From the NCBI RefSeq assembly GCF_002564025.1, contig NZ_PDJH01000001.1:186001-250000 (forward strand): a stretch of 64,000 nucleotides of DNA. Reading direction: 5' to 3'. Positions 28,098-38,685 of the stretch are shown here, in pieces. Both the position numbers and the translations under genes were made by a program. The notes beneath the pieces are model-generated. The model was not told the DNA's origin and searched no databases. It saw only the letters and a list, made by a program, of their open reading frames with translations. Origin of the DNA: Flavimobilis soli (GTDB lineage Bacteria > Actinomycetota > Actinomycetes > Actinomycetales > Cellulomonadaceae). The first letter of the stretch is position 1. The number at the start of each line of letters is the position of its first letter.

Positions 28098-28762
28098 CAG
28101 ACCTCCTCGGTCGGGGCGTGGGTGAGGATCCGCTCGACGTCGACGACGTCGACGGAGCGCACGAGGACGTGCAGCACGTCGTTCTCCTGCAGGGCCATGC
28201 CCGGGCGGGGCAGCTCGGCCGCGCCGAAGCGCGTCACGAACGCGACGCGCGCCCCGGTCGCCTCCTCGACGACCGTGAGCGAGCGGCCGACCCAACCGGG
28301 GTGGAAGTCCGTCTGGCACAGGCGCACCTGGCCGGACGGGTCGCGGTAGTCGTCGGTCGTGCCGAGGGGGAGCAGACGCCGCATCACCTGGTCGGACGTC
28401 CAGCGGACGGTCGCGACGGTCGGGATGCCGAGCCGCTGGTAGATCTCGGCGCGGTGCGGGTCGTAGATGCGGGCGACGACGTTGTCGACGCCGAACGTCT
28501 CGCGCACGACGCGCGCGGCGAGGATGTTGGAGTTGTCGCCGTCGGACACCGCCGCGAACGCGTACGCCTCGTCGATGCCCGCCTGCTCGAGGGTGTCCCG
28601 GTCGAAGCCCAGACCGGTGACCTTCTTGCCCGTGAACGTCGGCGCGAGGCGACGGAAGGACTCGGGGTTCTGGTCGATGATGGCCACCGAGTGGCCGTTC
28701 TTCTCGAGCGAGTGCGCGAGCGCCGCCCCGACGCGTCCGCAGCCCATGATCACGAAGTGCAC
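28097..28762 (-). CDS. TrkA/KtrA-type potassium channel regulatory protein (first RCK subunit)
   Basis: This 221-residue RCK protein has the nucleotide-binding loop VIMGCGRVGAALAHSLE at residues 4-20, then AIIDQNPESF and AAVSDGDNSNILAARV, with a C-terminal RCK_C domain. GTG 28762 (VHFVIMGCG) was chosen because homology starts there; a TATACC hexamer lies a short way upstream. It diverges from the KimA-like permease gene with 71 bases between the starts, so both are probably controlled together. It corresponds to ceoB (Rv2691). Confidence 0.92.
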   Translation of the reverse strand: MHFVIMGCGRVGAALAHSLEKNGHSVAIIDQNPESFRRLAPTFTGKKVTGLGFDRDTLEQAGIDEAYAFAAVSDGDNSNILAARVVRETFGVDNVVARIYDPHRAEIYQRLGIPTVATVRWTSDQVMRRLLPLGTTDDYRDPSGQVRLCQTDFHPGWVGRSLTVVEEATGARVAFVTRFGAAELPRPGMALQENDVLHVLVRSVDVVDVERILTHAPTEEV

Positions 28763-28819
28763 AGACCCGAAGGTATACCTCCCGGCAGCCCGCCGCGCCC
28801 ATGGCGGCCAGAACGGGCC

Positions 28820-28825
28820 TAGCAT
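28820..28825 (+). promoter_or_regulatory. Putative -10 element for the KimA-like gene
   Basis: TAGCAT lies 8 bases upstream of GTG 28834 without a ribosome-binding site between. It supports a leaderless start at 28834 rather than at ATG 28846. Confidence 0.5.
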
Positions 28826-28833
28826 TGCTCAAC

Positions 28834-30849
28834 GTGTCGGACATCATGGATGCGGCGAAGCGGCTCGTGCTCGGCAGACCGGTGCGGAGCGACGGCCTGG
28901 GGCACACGCTGCTGCCCAAGCGCATCGCCCTCCCCGTCTTCGCGTCCGACGCGTTGTCCTCGGTCGCGTACGCGCCCGACGAGATCCTCCTGACCCTCGC
29001 GCTCGCCGGCTTCACGGCGACGACGATGTCGCCATGGGTGGGCGTCGCGGTCGTCCTGGTGCTGCTGGTCGTCGTCGCGTCGTACCGGCAGAACGTGCAC
29101 GCGTACCCGTCGGGCGGCGGTGATTACGAGATCGCGACCGAGAACATCAGCCCGCGCGCGGGCCTGACGGTCGCGTCCGCGCTGCTCGTGGACTACGTCC
29201 TCACGGTTGCGGTGTCGATCTCCTCGGGTGCGCAGTACGCCGCGACCGCGATCCCCGCGCTGCGCGGGCACGAGCTGTCGATCGCCGTCGGGCTCATCGT
29301 CCTGCTGACGATCGCGAACCTTCGCGGCGTCAAGGAGTCCGGGAAGATGTTCGCGATCCCGGTCTACCTGTTCATGGCCGCCGTCGGCGCGACGGCGGTC
29401 GCGGGCTTCGTCCAGTACGTCACCGGCAACCTGGGACGGGCGGAGAGCGCGTCGTTCGACGTCGTGCCGTCCTCGGCGTTCGACCAGGGGCTCGTGGGGC
29501 TCGCCGGGGCGTTCCTCATCGCGCGTGCGTTCGCGTCGGGCTGTGCGGCGCTCACCGGTGTCGAGGCGATCTCGAACGGCGTCCCGGCGTTCAAGAAGCC
29601 GAAGTCGCGCAACGCCGCGACGACGCTCGCGCTGCTCGGACTGACGTCGATGTTCATGATCATGTCGATCCTGCTGCTCGCGTCGGCAACGGGCGTCGTC
29701 TACGTCGAGGACCCGGCGACCGACCTGCTGATCGACGGCCATGCTCCCGTCGGCTACGTCCAGGTGCCCGTGCTGTCGCAGCTGGCGCACACGGTGTTCG
29801 CGTCGTTCCCGCCGATGTTCTACGTCGTCTCGGCGGTCACGGGCCTCATCCTCGTGCTCGCCGCGAACACGGCGTTCAACGGCTTCCCGGTGCTCGGCTC
29901 GATCCTGGCGCGCGACGGCTACCTCCCGCGCCAGCTGCACAAGCGCGGCGACCGCCTCGCCTTCTCGAACGGCATCGTGTCGCTCGCGTTCGCGGCGATC
30001 GTGCTCGTCGTGCTGTTCGACGCGCAGGTCACGCGTCTCATCCAGCTCTACATCGTCGGCGTGTTCGTGTCCTTCACGCTGTCGCAGCTCGGCATGGTGC
30101 GGCACTGGACGGTTGCGCTGCGCCTCGCGTACGACCCGGCGCAGCGCGCGAGGATGAAGCGGTCGCGCATCCTCAACGTCGTCGGGCTCGGGATGACGGG
30201 CACGGTCCTCGTCGTCGTCCTTGCGACGAAGTTCACGCACGGTGCGTGGATCGCGCTGCTCGCGATGGCGGGCGTGTTCGTCGTCATGCGTGGCATCCGC
30301 AAGCACTACGACCAGGTCGCCGAGGAGCTCGAGCTCGACGAGGACGTCGCCGCCGAGCGCGCGCTGCCGAGCCGGGTGCATGCGATCGTGCTCATCTCGA
30401 AGGTGCACAAGCCTGCGATGCGCGCGCTCTCGTACGCCCGCGCGACCAGGCCCTCCGTGCTCGAGGCTGTCACGGTCGCGGTCGACGCCGACGAGACGGC
30501 GCGGCTCGTCGAGCACTGGGAGTCGCTCGACCTGCCGATGCCGCTGCGCGTCCTCGACTCGCCGTTCCGTGAGATCACCCGGCCCGTGCTCTCGTACGTG
30601 CGCTCGGTACGCCGTGAGAGCCCGCGCGACCTCGTCGTCGTCTACCTGCCCGAGTATGTGGTGGGTCACTGGTGGGAGCAGCTCCTGCACAACCAGAGCG
30701 CCCTGCGCCTCAAGGGCCGCCTGCTGTTCACGCCGGGTGTCGTCGTGGCCTCGGTACCCTGGCGTCTGGCCTCCACCGCGTCGACCGCGGGCACCGAGCC
30801 GGTGCTCTACCAGCGGCCGACCGACCCTGACGACACGAAGGCACCATGA
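28834..30849 (+). CDS. APC-superfamily permease, KimA-like potassium importer
   Basis: This 671-residue protein has about 12 membrane helices and a cytoplasmic C-terminal region of about 200 residues. It matches Bacillus subtilis KimA (a high-affinity potassium/proton symporter) in all signature stretches: FASDALSSVAYAPDEIL, YPSGGGDYEIA, LLVDYVLTVAVSISSGA, RAFASGCAALTGVEAISN and GVFVSFTLSQLGMVR. The Asp and Tyr in the first helix, the DY...T of helix three and the Thr in TGVEA, implicated in potassium binding in KimA, all look conserved. The paired RCK proteins encoded divergently support potassium over amino-acid transport. It corresponds to Rv2690c. It overlaps the next gene by 4 bases. Confidence 0.85.
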   Translation: MSDIMDAAKRLVLGRPVRSDGLGHTLLPKRIALPVFASDALSSVAYAPDEILLTLALAGFTATTMSPWVGVAVVLVLLVVVASYRQNVHAYPSGGGDYEIATENISPRAGLTVASALLVDYVLTVAVSISSGAQYAATAIPALRGHELSIAVGLIVLLTIANLRGVKESGKMFAIPVYLFMAAVGATAVAGFVQYVTGNLGRAESASFDVVPSSAFDQGLVGLAGAFLIARAFASGCAALTGVEAISNGVPAFKKPKSRNAATTLALLGLTSMFMIMSILLLASATGVVYVEDPATDLLIDGHAPVGYVQVPVLSQLAHTVFASFPPMFYVVSAVTGLILVLAANTAFNGFPVLGSILARDGYLPRQLHKRGDRLAFSNGIVSLAFAAIVLVVLFDAQVTRLIQLYIVGVFVSFTLSQLGMVRHWTVALRLAYDPAQRARMKRSRILNVVGLGMTGTVLVVVLATKFTHGAWIALLAMAGVFVVMRGIRKHYDQVAEELELDEDVAAERALPSRVHAIVLISKVHKPAMRALSYARATRPSVLEAVTVAVDADETARLVEHWESLDLPMPLRVLDSPFREITRPVLSYVRSVRRESPRDLVVVYLPEYVVGHWWEQLLHNQSALRLKGRLLFTPGVVVASVPWRLASTASTAGTEPVLYQRPTDPDDTKAP

Positions 30850-32198
30850 CCCAGCACCCTGCACGTCCTGCTCGACCCTCCCGCGGCTCCAGTCCGGGCT
30901 CGTCCCGGCCGGCGCGCCGCACGCGCCCCGGCGCCGAGGTCGACGCGCCTGTCGACCTGCCGCTCGTCGAGGTCGAGGTGGGTCCGGTCGCGCACGGCGG
31001 GCACTGCGTCGCCCGGCACGAGGGTCGCGTGATCTTCGTCCGGCACGCCCTGCCGGGCGAGCGCGTGCGCGTGCGCCTCACGGCTGCCGCCCCTGATGCG
31101 AAGTTCTGGCGCGGCGACGCGGTCGAGGTGCTCGAGGCGAGCGCCGACCGTGTCCCGTCCGCGTGGCCCGAGGCTGGCCCGGGCGGCGTCGGTGGCGCCG
31201 AGCTCGCGCACGTGCGTCTCGACGCGCAGCGCGAGTGGAAGCGTCAGGTGATCGAGGAGCAGCTGCGGCGCATCGCGCACCTCGAGCTGCCCGTGATGGT
31301 CGAGGCTGCCCCGGGCGACGACGAGCGCGGCGGCCTCGCGTACCGCACGCGCATCGAGCTCGTGGCCGACGCCGAGGGCCGCGCCGGCATGCGCCGGTAC
31401 CGCTCGCACGACGTCGTCGCGCTCGACGCGATGCCGCTCGCGACCGAGGCGGTCGCCGCGGCCGCCGATGCGTTCGGCGTGTTCTCCGGGCGCTGGGCCG
31501 CGGGGGCTCGTCTCGACGTCGTCGCGCCCGAGGGCGGCGCTGACCCGATCCTGCTCGTCGACGGCGAGCCGTGGCGCGGCACGCGCGCCGACCGGCGGCC
31601 GAACGCGCGCCGCACCGTCGTCGAGACGGTCGCCGTCGGGGGAGCGGAGCACCGCTTCCGCGTCGCCGCAGACGGCTTCTGGCAGGTGCACCGCGAGGCG
31701 CCCGCGCTCCTCGCGCAGACGGTCCTCGACGCCGTGGGCGACGTGCTCGACGCGACCGTCGTCGACCTGTTCTCCGGCTCGGGTCTGTTCACGGCGCCCC
31801 TCGCCGCGGCCACAGGCACGGTCGGCCGTGTCGTGTCGGTCGAGGGAGACGAGCGCGCGGTCGCGTCCGCGCGCCGCAACCTGCACGGCCAGGATCACGT
31901 CGAGCTGTGGGCGGGCGACGTCGCTCGCGTCCTGCGCGAGGCAGGCCACGGTGCTGTCGGTGGAGCCGACGTCGTCGTCCTCGACCCGCCGCGCGCCGGT
32001 GCCGGTCGGCCCGTCGTCGACCAGGTCGTCGGGCTCGGCCCCGAGCGCGTGGTGCTGGTGTCGTGCGACCCGGCCGCCCTCGCCCGCGATCTCGGCCTGT
32101 TCGGCGAGTCTGGCTACGAGGTGCGGTCCCTGCGCGCGTTCGACCTCTTCCCGATGACGCACCACGTGGAGTGCGTCACTGTGCTCGAGCGCGCCTGA
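30846..32198 (+). CDS. TRAM-domain class I SAM-dependent RNA methyltransferase (TrmA/RumA family)
   Basis: This 450-residue protein is a probable uracil-C5 methyltransferase. An Arg/Pro-rich N-terminus leads into a TRAM RNA-binding domain (about 38-100). The catalytic domain has the SAM loop VVDLFSGSGLFTAPLA, the VVVLDPPRAGAGR motif, the nucleophilic Cys in VSCDPAALARDL and the general base Glu in HHVECVTVLE. The iron–sulfur cysteines of RumA (CPHFGxCGGC) are replaced here by SAWPEAGPGGVGGA, so no cluster is expected. ATG 30846 overlaps the permease stop and has GAAGG upstream. It corresponds to Rv2689c. Confidence 0.88.
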   Translation: MTQHPARPARPSRGSSPGSSRPARRTRPGAEVDAPVDLPLVEVEVGPVAHGGHCVARHEGRVIFVRHALPGERVRVRLTAAAPDAKFWRGDAVEVLEASADRVPSAWPEAGPGGVGGAELAHVRLDAQREWKRQVIEEQLRRIAHLELPVMVEAAPGDDERGGLAYRTRIELVADAEGRAGMRRYRSHDVVALDAMPLATEAVAAAADAFGVFSGRWAAGARLDVVAPEGGADPILLVDGEPWRGTRADRRPNARRTVVETVAVGGAEHRFRVAADGFWQVHREAPALLAQTVLDAVGDVLDATVVDLFSGSGLFTAPLAAATGTVGRVVSVEGDERAVASARRNLHGQDHVELWAGDVARVLREAGHGAVGGADVVVLDPPRAGAGRPVVDQVVGLGPERVVLVSCDPAALARDLGLFGESGYEVRSLRAFDLFPMTHHVECVTVLERA

Positions 32199-32293
32199 CG
32201 CATCTGCGCGCGGCTCGCCGCGGCGTCAGGCCGCCTCAGGTTCCCGGGCCTGCGGGGAGGCTCAGGCGCCGAGCACGCTCAACCCCTGGGCCC

Positions 32294-32854
32294 TCAGGCC
32301 TCCACGCCCTCCGGCGCGGCCTCGTCGACAGCGCCCTCCGGCGCGGCCTCGTCGAGAGCGGCGCCGCCGAGCTGTGCGAGGCCCTGCTCGATGACCGCGA
32401 CGATCGCGGCGTCGTCGGGCAGGGTCTGCGGGCGGAACCGGTGCACCGAGTCGTCCGGCAGGATGACGAACTTCTCGAAGTTCCACCTCACGCGCCCCGC
32501 GTGGCCGCTCGCGTCGGGGACCTTGCGCAGCTCGGTGTAGAGCGGGTGGCTGTGGCGGCCGTTGACCTTCGTCTTCTCCATGAGGGGGAAGGTCACGCCG
32601 TAGGTCGTGGAGCAGAACTCCGTGATCTTCTCGGCGGAGCCGGGCTCCTGCCCGGCGAACGAGTTGCACGGGAAGCCGAGAACGGTGAAGCCGCGGGGGC
32701 CGTAGGTGCGCTGGAGCTGCTCGAGCGTCGCGTACTGCGGCGTGAGGCCGCAGCGGGACGCGACGTTCACGACGAGGACGACCTTGTCGGCGTGCTCCGC
32801 GAGGGAGGTCGTGCGGCCGTCGATCGTCGTCAGGGGGATGTCGCGCAGGCTCAT
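32294..32854 (-). CDS. Glutathione peroxidase family protein
   Basis: This 186-residue thiol peroxidase reduces hydroperoxides; in actinobacteria the electron donor is usually thioredoxin. The peroxidatic Cys is in VNVASRCGLT at about 34-43, the Gln in GFPCNSFAGQEPG at about 66-78, and the Trp in WNFEKF. ATG 32854 lies 6 bases after TATCCT (32861-32866), indicating a leaderless transcript. The last 25 residues contain two copies of DEAAPEG encoded by a tandem DNA repeat, an unusual acidic tail outside the fold. It diverges from aconitase across a palindrome. Confidence 0.9.
   Translation of the reverse strand: MSLRDIPLTTIDGRTTSLAEHADKVVLVVNVASRCGLTPQYATLEQLQRTYGPRGFTVLGFPCNSFAGQEPGSAEKITEFCSTTYGVTFPLMEKTKVNGRHSHPLYTELRKVPDASGHAGRVRWNFEKFVILPDDSVHRFRPQTLPDDAAIVAVIEQGLAQLGGAALDEAAPEGAVDEAAPEGVEA
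32301..32360. repeat. Tandem repeat inside the peroxidase 3' end
   Basis: Two near-identical units of about 27 bases, beginning CGCCCTCCGGCGCGGCCTCG, encode the repeated DEAAPEG tail of the peroxidase. The repeat keeps the reading frame, so it may vary in copy number between strains. Confidence 0.7.
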
Positions 32855-32927
32855 CGGACCAGGATAGGCGGCGTCCGCTGGGCCGCCCGGCGGCGGTGAC
32901 TGGCATTTATGCAAGGCGTGTCTCACA

Positions 32928-32945
32928 TATCTTGACGTCAAGATA
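32928..32945. promoter_or_regulatory. 18-bp perfect palindrome between peroxidase and aconitase genes
   Basis: TATCTTGACGTCAAGATA is its own reverse complement and stands out in an otherwise G/C-rich region. A TAGGCT -10-like hexamer lies 5 bases downstream (32951-32956) on the aconitase side and another at 32997-33002. An operator for a dimeric regulator is likely. In Streptomyces coelicolor the MarR-family protein TamR binds the aconitase promoter, so a MarR/UrtR-type regulator is one candidate. The identity is inference. Confidence 0.75.
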
Positions 32946-33107
32946 AATGGTAGGCTGGCAGGCGGTTGCGCAGGTGTGCCTGCGCTCATGCCCGCCTAGG
33001 CTGGGGAGTGCCCCCGTCTGACAAAACACCCGAGCACCGACACGACGTGAGGGCGCTGCGCGCCACTGTCGTCCGGGCTCGGCTGACGCTGGAGTTAAGG
33101 AGCCATC

Positions 33108-35852
<2,745 letters not shown>

Positions 35853-35863
35853 CGCACGCACCT

Positions 35864-35907
35864 ACGACGACGGGGCGCGCACCTTCGGGTGCGCGCCCCG
35901 TCGTCGT
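35864..35907 (+). terminator. Terminator of acnA
   Basis: A perfect 20-bp stem (35864-35883 with 35888-35907) is capped by TTCG, 11 bases after the acnA stop. The opposing minus-strand gene ends at 35944, so it may also act in reverse. Confidence 0.9.
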
Positions 35908-35943
35908 CCTGTCGCGTGTCCCTGCCCGACGGCGCACGCGCGG

Positions 35944-36225
35944 TCAGTCCGGGACGCCCGACTCCCACACGCTGAGCCTCACGTCGTAGCCCGGGCCGAG
36001 CTGCGCGGCGAGCTCGTCGCGCAGCGCGCGACCCTCGCGGGCGTGCGGCTCGCTCAGGTCGGGGGAGTCCCAGCCGTGCTTCCAGTCGAAGTGGTCGTTG
36101 AACTCCTGCGCCCACGCGAGAAGCCTGGCGCGCAGCGGCTCGGGCACGTCGACCTCATCGCGCTCCATCGGGCCGAAGCTGTTCCACAGCGGCCACGTGA
36201 TCGTGTAGTCGTTCGCGATCTTCAC
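35944..36225 (-). CDS. Small uncharacterised protein
   Basis: This is a 93-residue acidic protein if GTG 36225 is the start (VKIANDYTITWPLWNSFG). Tryptophan-rich and charged stretches follow (FNDHFDWKHGWDSPDLSEPH), ending YDVRLSVWESG. The composition and the ATITWPLW / EFNDHF pattern look like a real protein, not a shadow frame. I recognise no domain. The frame is open further upstream into the broken DUF1801 gene, so the true start is uncertain. No clear ribosome-binding site is seen. Confidence 0.55.
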   Translation of the reverse strand: MKIANDYTITWPLWNSFGPMERDEVDVPEPLRARLLAWAQEFNDHFDWKHGWDSPDLSEPHAREGRALRDELAAQLGPGYDVRLSVWESGVPD

Positions 36226-36290
36226 GAGCGTCAGCTCATCGGCCGTGACATTCCCGCGACCCCGGCCGGCGCGCGGACCGCCCGACCCGA

Positions 36291-36531
36291 TCACGAAGCG
36301 AAGCCCGGGGCCGTGACGGTCGCGTAGGACGCTGCGATGAGGCCCTCGAGCACCGCGAGGTCCACCTTTGCCAGGTCCTTGAGGTACAGGCACGACGCAC
36401 CTGTCGTGTGCGGCCCGAGCCGCGCCAGCAGGTCGGCGTGGTGCTCGAAGCCGTCTGCGAGGTACACCGTGCTCGACGTCGAACGCCGCCACGTCAGCGT
36501 CCGTCGGGACGGTCTTCAGGGAGTCGGCCAT
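36291..36531 (-). pseudogene. DUF1801 family gene remnant (internally deleted and frameshifted)
   Basis: The minus strand starts with MADSLKTVPTDADVAAFD, the N-terminus of DUF1801 proteins. The frame then shifts, and the family C-terminus appears in another frame: YLADGFEHHADLLARLGPHT, then GASCLYLKDLAKVDLAVLEG, ending at the TGA 36293-36291. The 241-base span is not a multiple of three, and the central half of the usual domain of about 120 residues is missing. This looks like an internal deletion that also broke the frame. A TetR/ArsR-type or phage context is not seen. Confidence 0.75.
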
Positions 36532-36599
36532 GACCCAAGTGTGCGGTGCGCAGCGATCCGGGTCGAGGCCGCGCCGCAAGCGCGGCGCGGCCCCGACGC

Positions 36600-38606
36600 T
36601 CAGCCCGCCGCCGCGTCGTCCGCCGGCGTGAAGCCGAGGACCTTGCCGTAGAACGCGAGCTCGGCCGTGTACGCGCGCTGGATCGTCTCCGCCTTGCGGA
36701 AGCCGTGCCGCTCACCCTCGAACAGGATCAGCTCGACGTCGAGGCCCCGTGCCGCGACGGCGTCGGCCATCATCTGCGCCTGGTTCGGCGGCACGACCGT
36801 GTCCTCGGTGCCCTGCAACAGGATCATCGGCGCGCTCAGCCGATCCGTGTGGTGGATGGGGGACCGCTCGACGTAGAGGTCGCGGCGCTCGGGGTACGGC
36901 CCGATGAGCGAGTCGAGGTAGTGCGACTCGTGCTTGTGGGTCTCGCGGGCGAGCGCCTCGAGGTCGCCGATGCCGTAGAGGCTCGCCCCGACCGCGAACG
37001 TGTCGGTGAACGTCAGGGCGGCGAGCGTCGTGAAGCCGCCCGCGCTGCCGCCGCGGATGGCGAGCCGCTTGCCGTCGACGCGGCCCTGCTCGGCGAGCCA
37101 GAGGGCGCCCGTCTCGCAGTCGCGGACGTCGACGATTCCCCACTGCCCGCGCAGCCGCTCGCGGTAGGCGCGGCCGTAGCCGCTCGATCCGCCGTAGTTG
37201 ACGTCGAGGACCGCGATGCCGCGCGTGGTCCAGTACTGGACCGACGGCGAGAAGCCGGGGAGCGTCGCGGCTGTCGGGCCGCCGTGCGTCATGACGACGA
37301 GCGGCGGGAGCGTGCCGGGCTCGCCCGTGTGCGTCGAGGACTTCGGTGCGTAGAAGAAGCCGTGCGCGACCCCGTCGCCCGACGGCCACGTGACCGCCTC
37401 CGCGACGGACACCTCCTCGGGAGACAGGGTCGGCTGCGCGGTCGCGCGCAGCACGCGCACGCCGTCGCCCTCGCGCTGCGGCCCGAGGTCGATCTCGACA
37501 AGCGCCGCCGGCCGGGTCGCATGCTCGGCGATGACGACGACGCGGCCCTCCGTCGCGGCGACGCCGCCCGCGGGCTCCCACTCGCCGTCCCACGTCTCGA
37601 GCTGGCCGTTCGTGACGCGCAGGGTGCCGAGGTGACGGTGCCCGGCGTCGGACCACGTGACGAGCGCGAGCTCGGCGTCGATCGTCGCGTATGTCCGGGT
37701 ACCGAAGCCCCACTGTGGCGTCGACAGCTCGACCTCCGCCGGGCGCACGGCGCGCGTGCGCCGCGCCTCGCTGTCGAGCTCGGTCCGGTACAGGTTCCAC
37801 CAGCCGGTGCGGTCGTCGACGTGCAGCAGCTCGCCCGTGGACGTCCACAGCGGCTCGGTCACGCTGACGTCCGTGCCGCCCGCGATCGTGCGGCGGTCGA
37901 GGACGCGCACGCCGTGGACGCCGAGGGCGAGCTCGCCGACGTGCAGCTCGGTGCCGTCCCACGGCATCGCCGGGTGGTCCCATGACAGCCACGCGAGCTG
38001 CTCGCCGTCGGGGCTCACCCGCGGCGACGTGAGGAAGTCGGGTCCTTCGACGAGGACGGTGATGCGCGACCCGTCGTCGGCGGCCGAGCCGTCGAGCGGG
38101 ACCGCGACGATCGCTGCGGGCGGGTCCGTCAGCTGTGCGCCGGGCGCGCCGTGGTCTTCCGAGACAGCGACGAGCACGCCGTACCCGGGCACGACGTCGA
38201 GGTCCGCGTAGCGTCGCCCGTCTGGGGGCGTGAGCGGCACGGGCGGCGCGAAGCCGTCGCCGTCGCGGTCGACGCGGTAGAGGCGGTCGTCCTCGGCCCG
38301 GGACACGACCACACCGCCCGGGACGACCGTGTAGGACGCGCCGCCGTACTCATGCGCGCGGGTACGCACGTCGAACGTCGAGCCGTCCGGGAGCGTCGAG
38401 GGGATGACGTCGATGAGCGTGCCGTCCGCAGCGCGACGCACGAGCACCTGCCGCCCGCCCTCCTGCGGGCGCCCCTCGAGCCAGTAGGTCTCGTCACCGT
38501 CGACCGCGGGCTCGCTCAGCCGGACGGCGTCCGTCGTCAGGGCGGCCGCGGTAAGCGGCGAAGGCCAGGAACCGTACGGGGCTGGGGTGTGGGCGTCGTT
38601 GCTCAT
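36600..38606 (-). CDS. S9 family peptidase (prolyl oligopeptidase/acylaminoacyl-peptidase type)
   Basis: This 668-residue serine peptidase has an N-terminal beta-propeller covering about residues 1-400. The C-terminal alpha/beta-hydrolase domain carries the nucleophile in RGGSAGGFTTLAAL near 530. The catalytic His is in FEGERHGFRKAE near 640; an Asp precedes it. The motif VMTHGGPTAATLPGFSP forms the oxyanion region. No signal peptide is visible, so it is likely cytoplasmic. ATG 38606 was chosen by homology, with GAGGATGGCTCC directly upstream. It lies 79 bases after the Nudix gene on the same strand. Confidence 0.9.
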   Translation of the reverse strand: MSNDAHTPAPYGSWPSPLTAAALTTDAVRLSEPAVDGDETYWLEGRPQEGGRQVLVRRAADGTLIDVIPSTLPDGSTFDVRTRAHEYGGASYTVVPGGVVVSRAEDDRLYRVDRDGDGFAPPVPLTPPDGRRYADLDVVPGYGVLVAVSEDHGAPGAQLTDPPAAIVAVPLDGSAADDGSRITVLVEGPDFLTSPRVSPDGEQLAWLSWDHPAMPWDGTELHVGELALGVHGVRVLDRRTIAGGTDVSVTEPLWTSTGELLHVDDRTGWWNLYRTELDSEARRTRAVRPAEVELSTPQWGFGTRTYATIDAELALVTWSDAGHRHLGTLRVTNGQLETWDGEWEPAGGVAATEGRVVVIAEHATRPAALVEIDLGPQREGDGVRVLRATAQPTLSPEEVSVAEAVTWPSGDGVAHGFFYAPKSSTHTGEPGTLPPLVVMTHGGPTAATLPGFSPSVQYWTTRGIAVLDVNYGGSSGYGRAYRERLRGQWGIVDVRDCETGALWLAEQGRVDGKRLAIRGGSAGGFTTLAALTFTDTFAVGASLYGIGDLEALARETHKHESHYLDSLIGPYPERRDLYVERSPIHHTDRLSAPMILLQGTEDTVVPPNQAQMMADAVAARGLDVELILFEGERHGFRKAETIQRAYTAELAFYGKVLGFTPADDAAAG

Positions 38607-38685
38607 GGAGCCATCCTCGCCGATGCGCGGACCGGAGCGGCAGGTCCCAGGTCTCATGCGCGTGGCGTGCCGGGACGCGCCAGCG

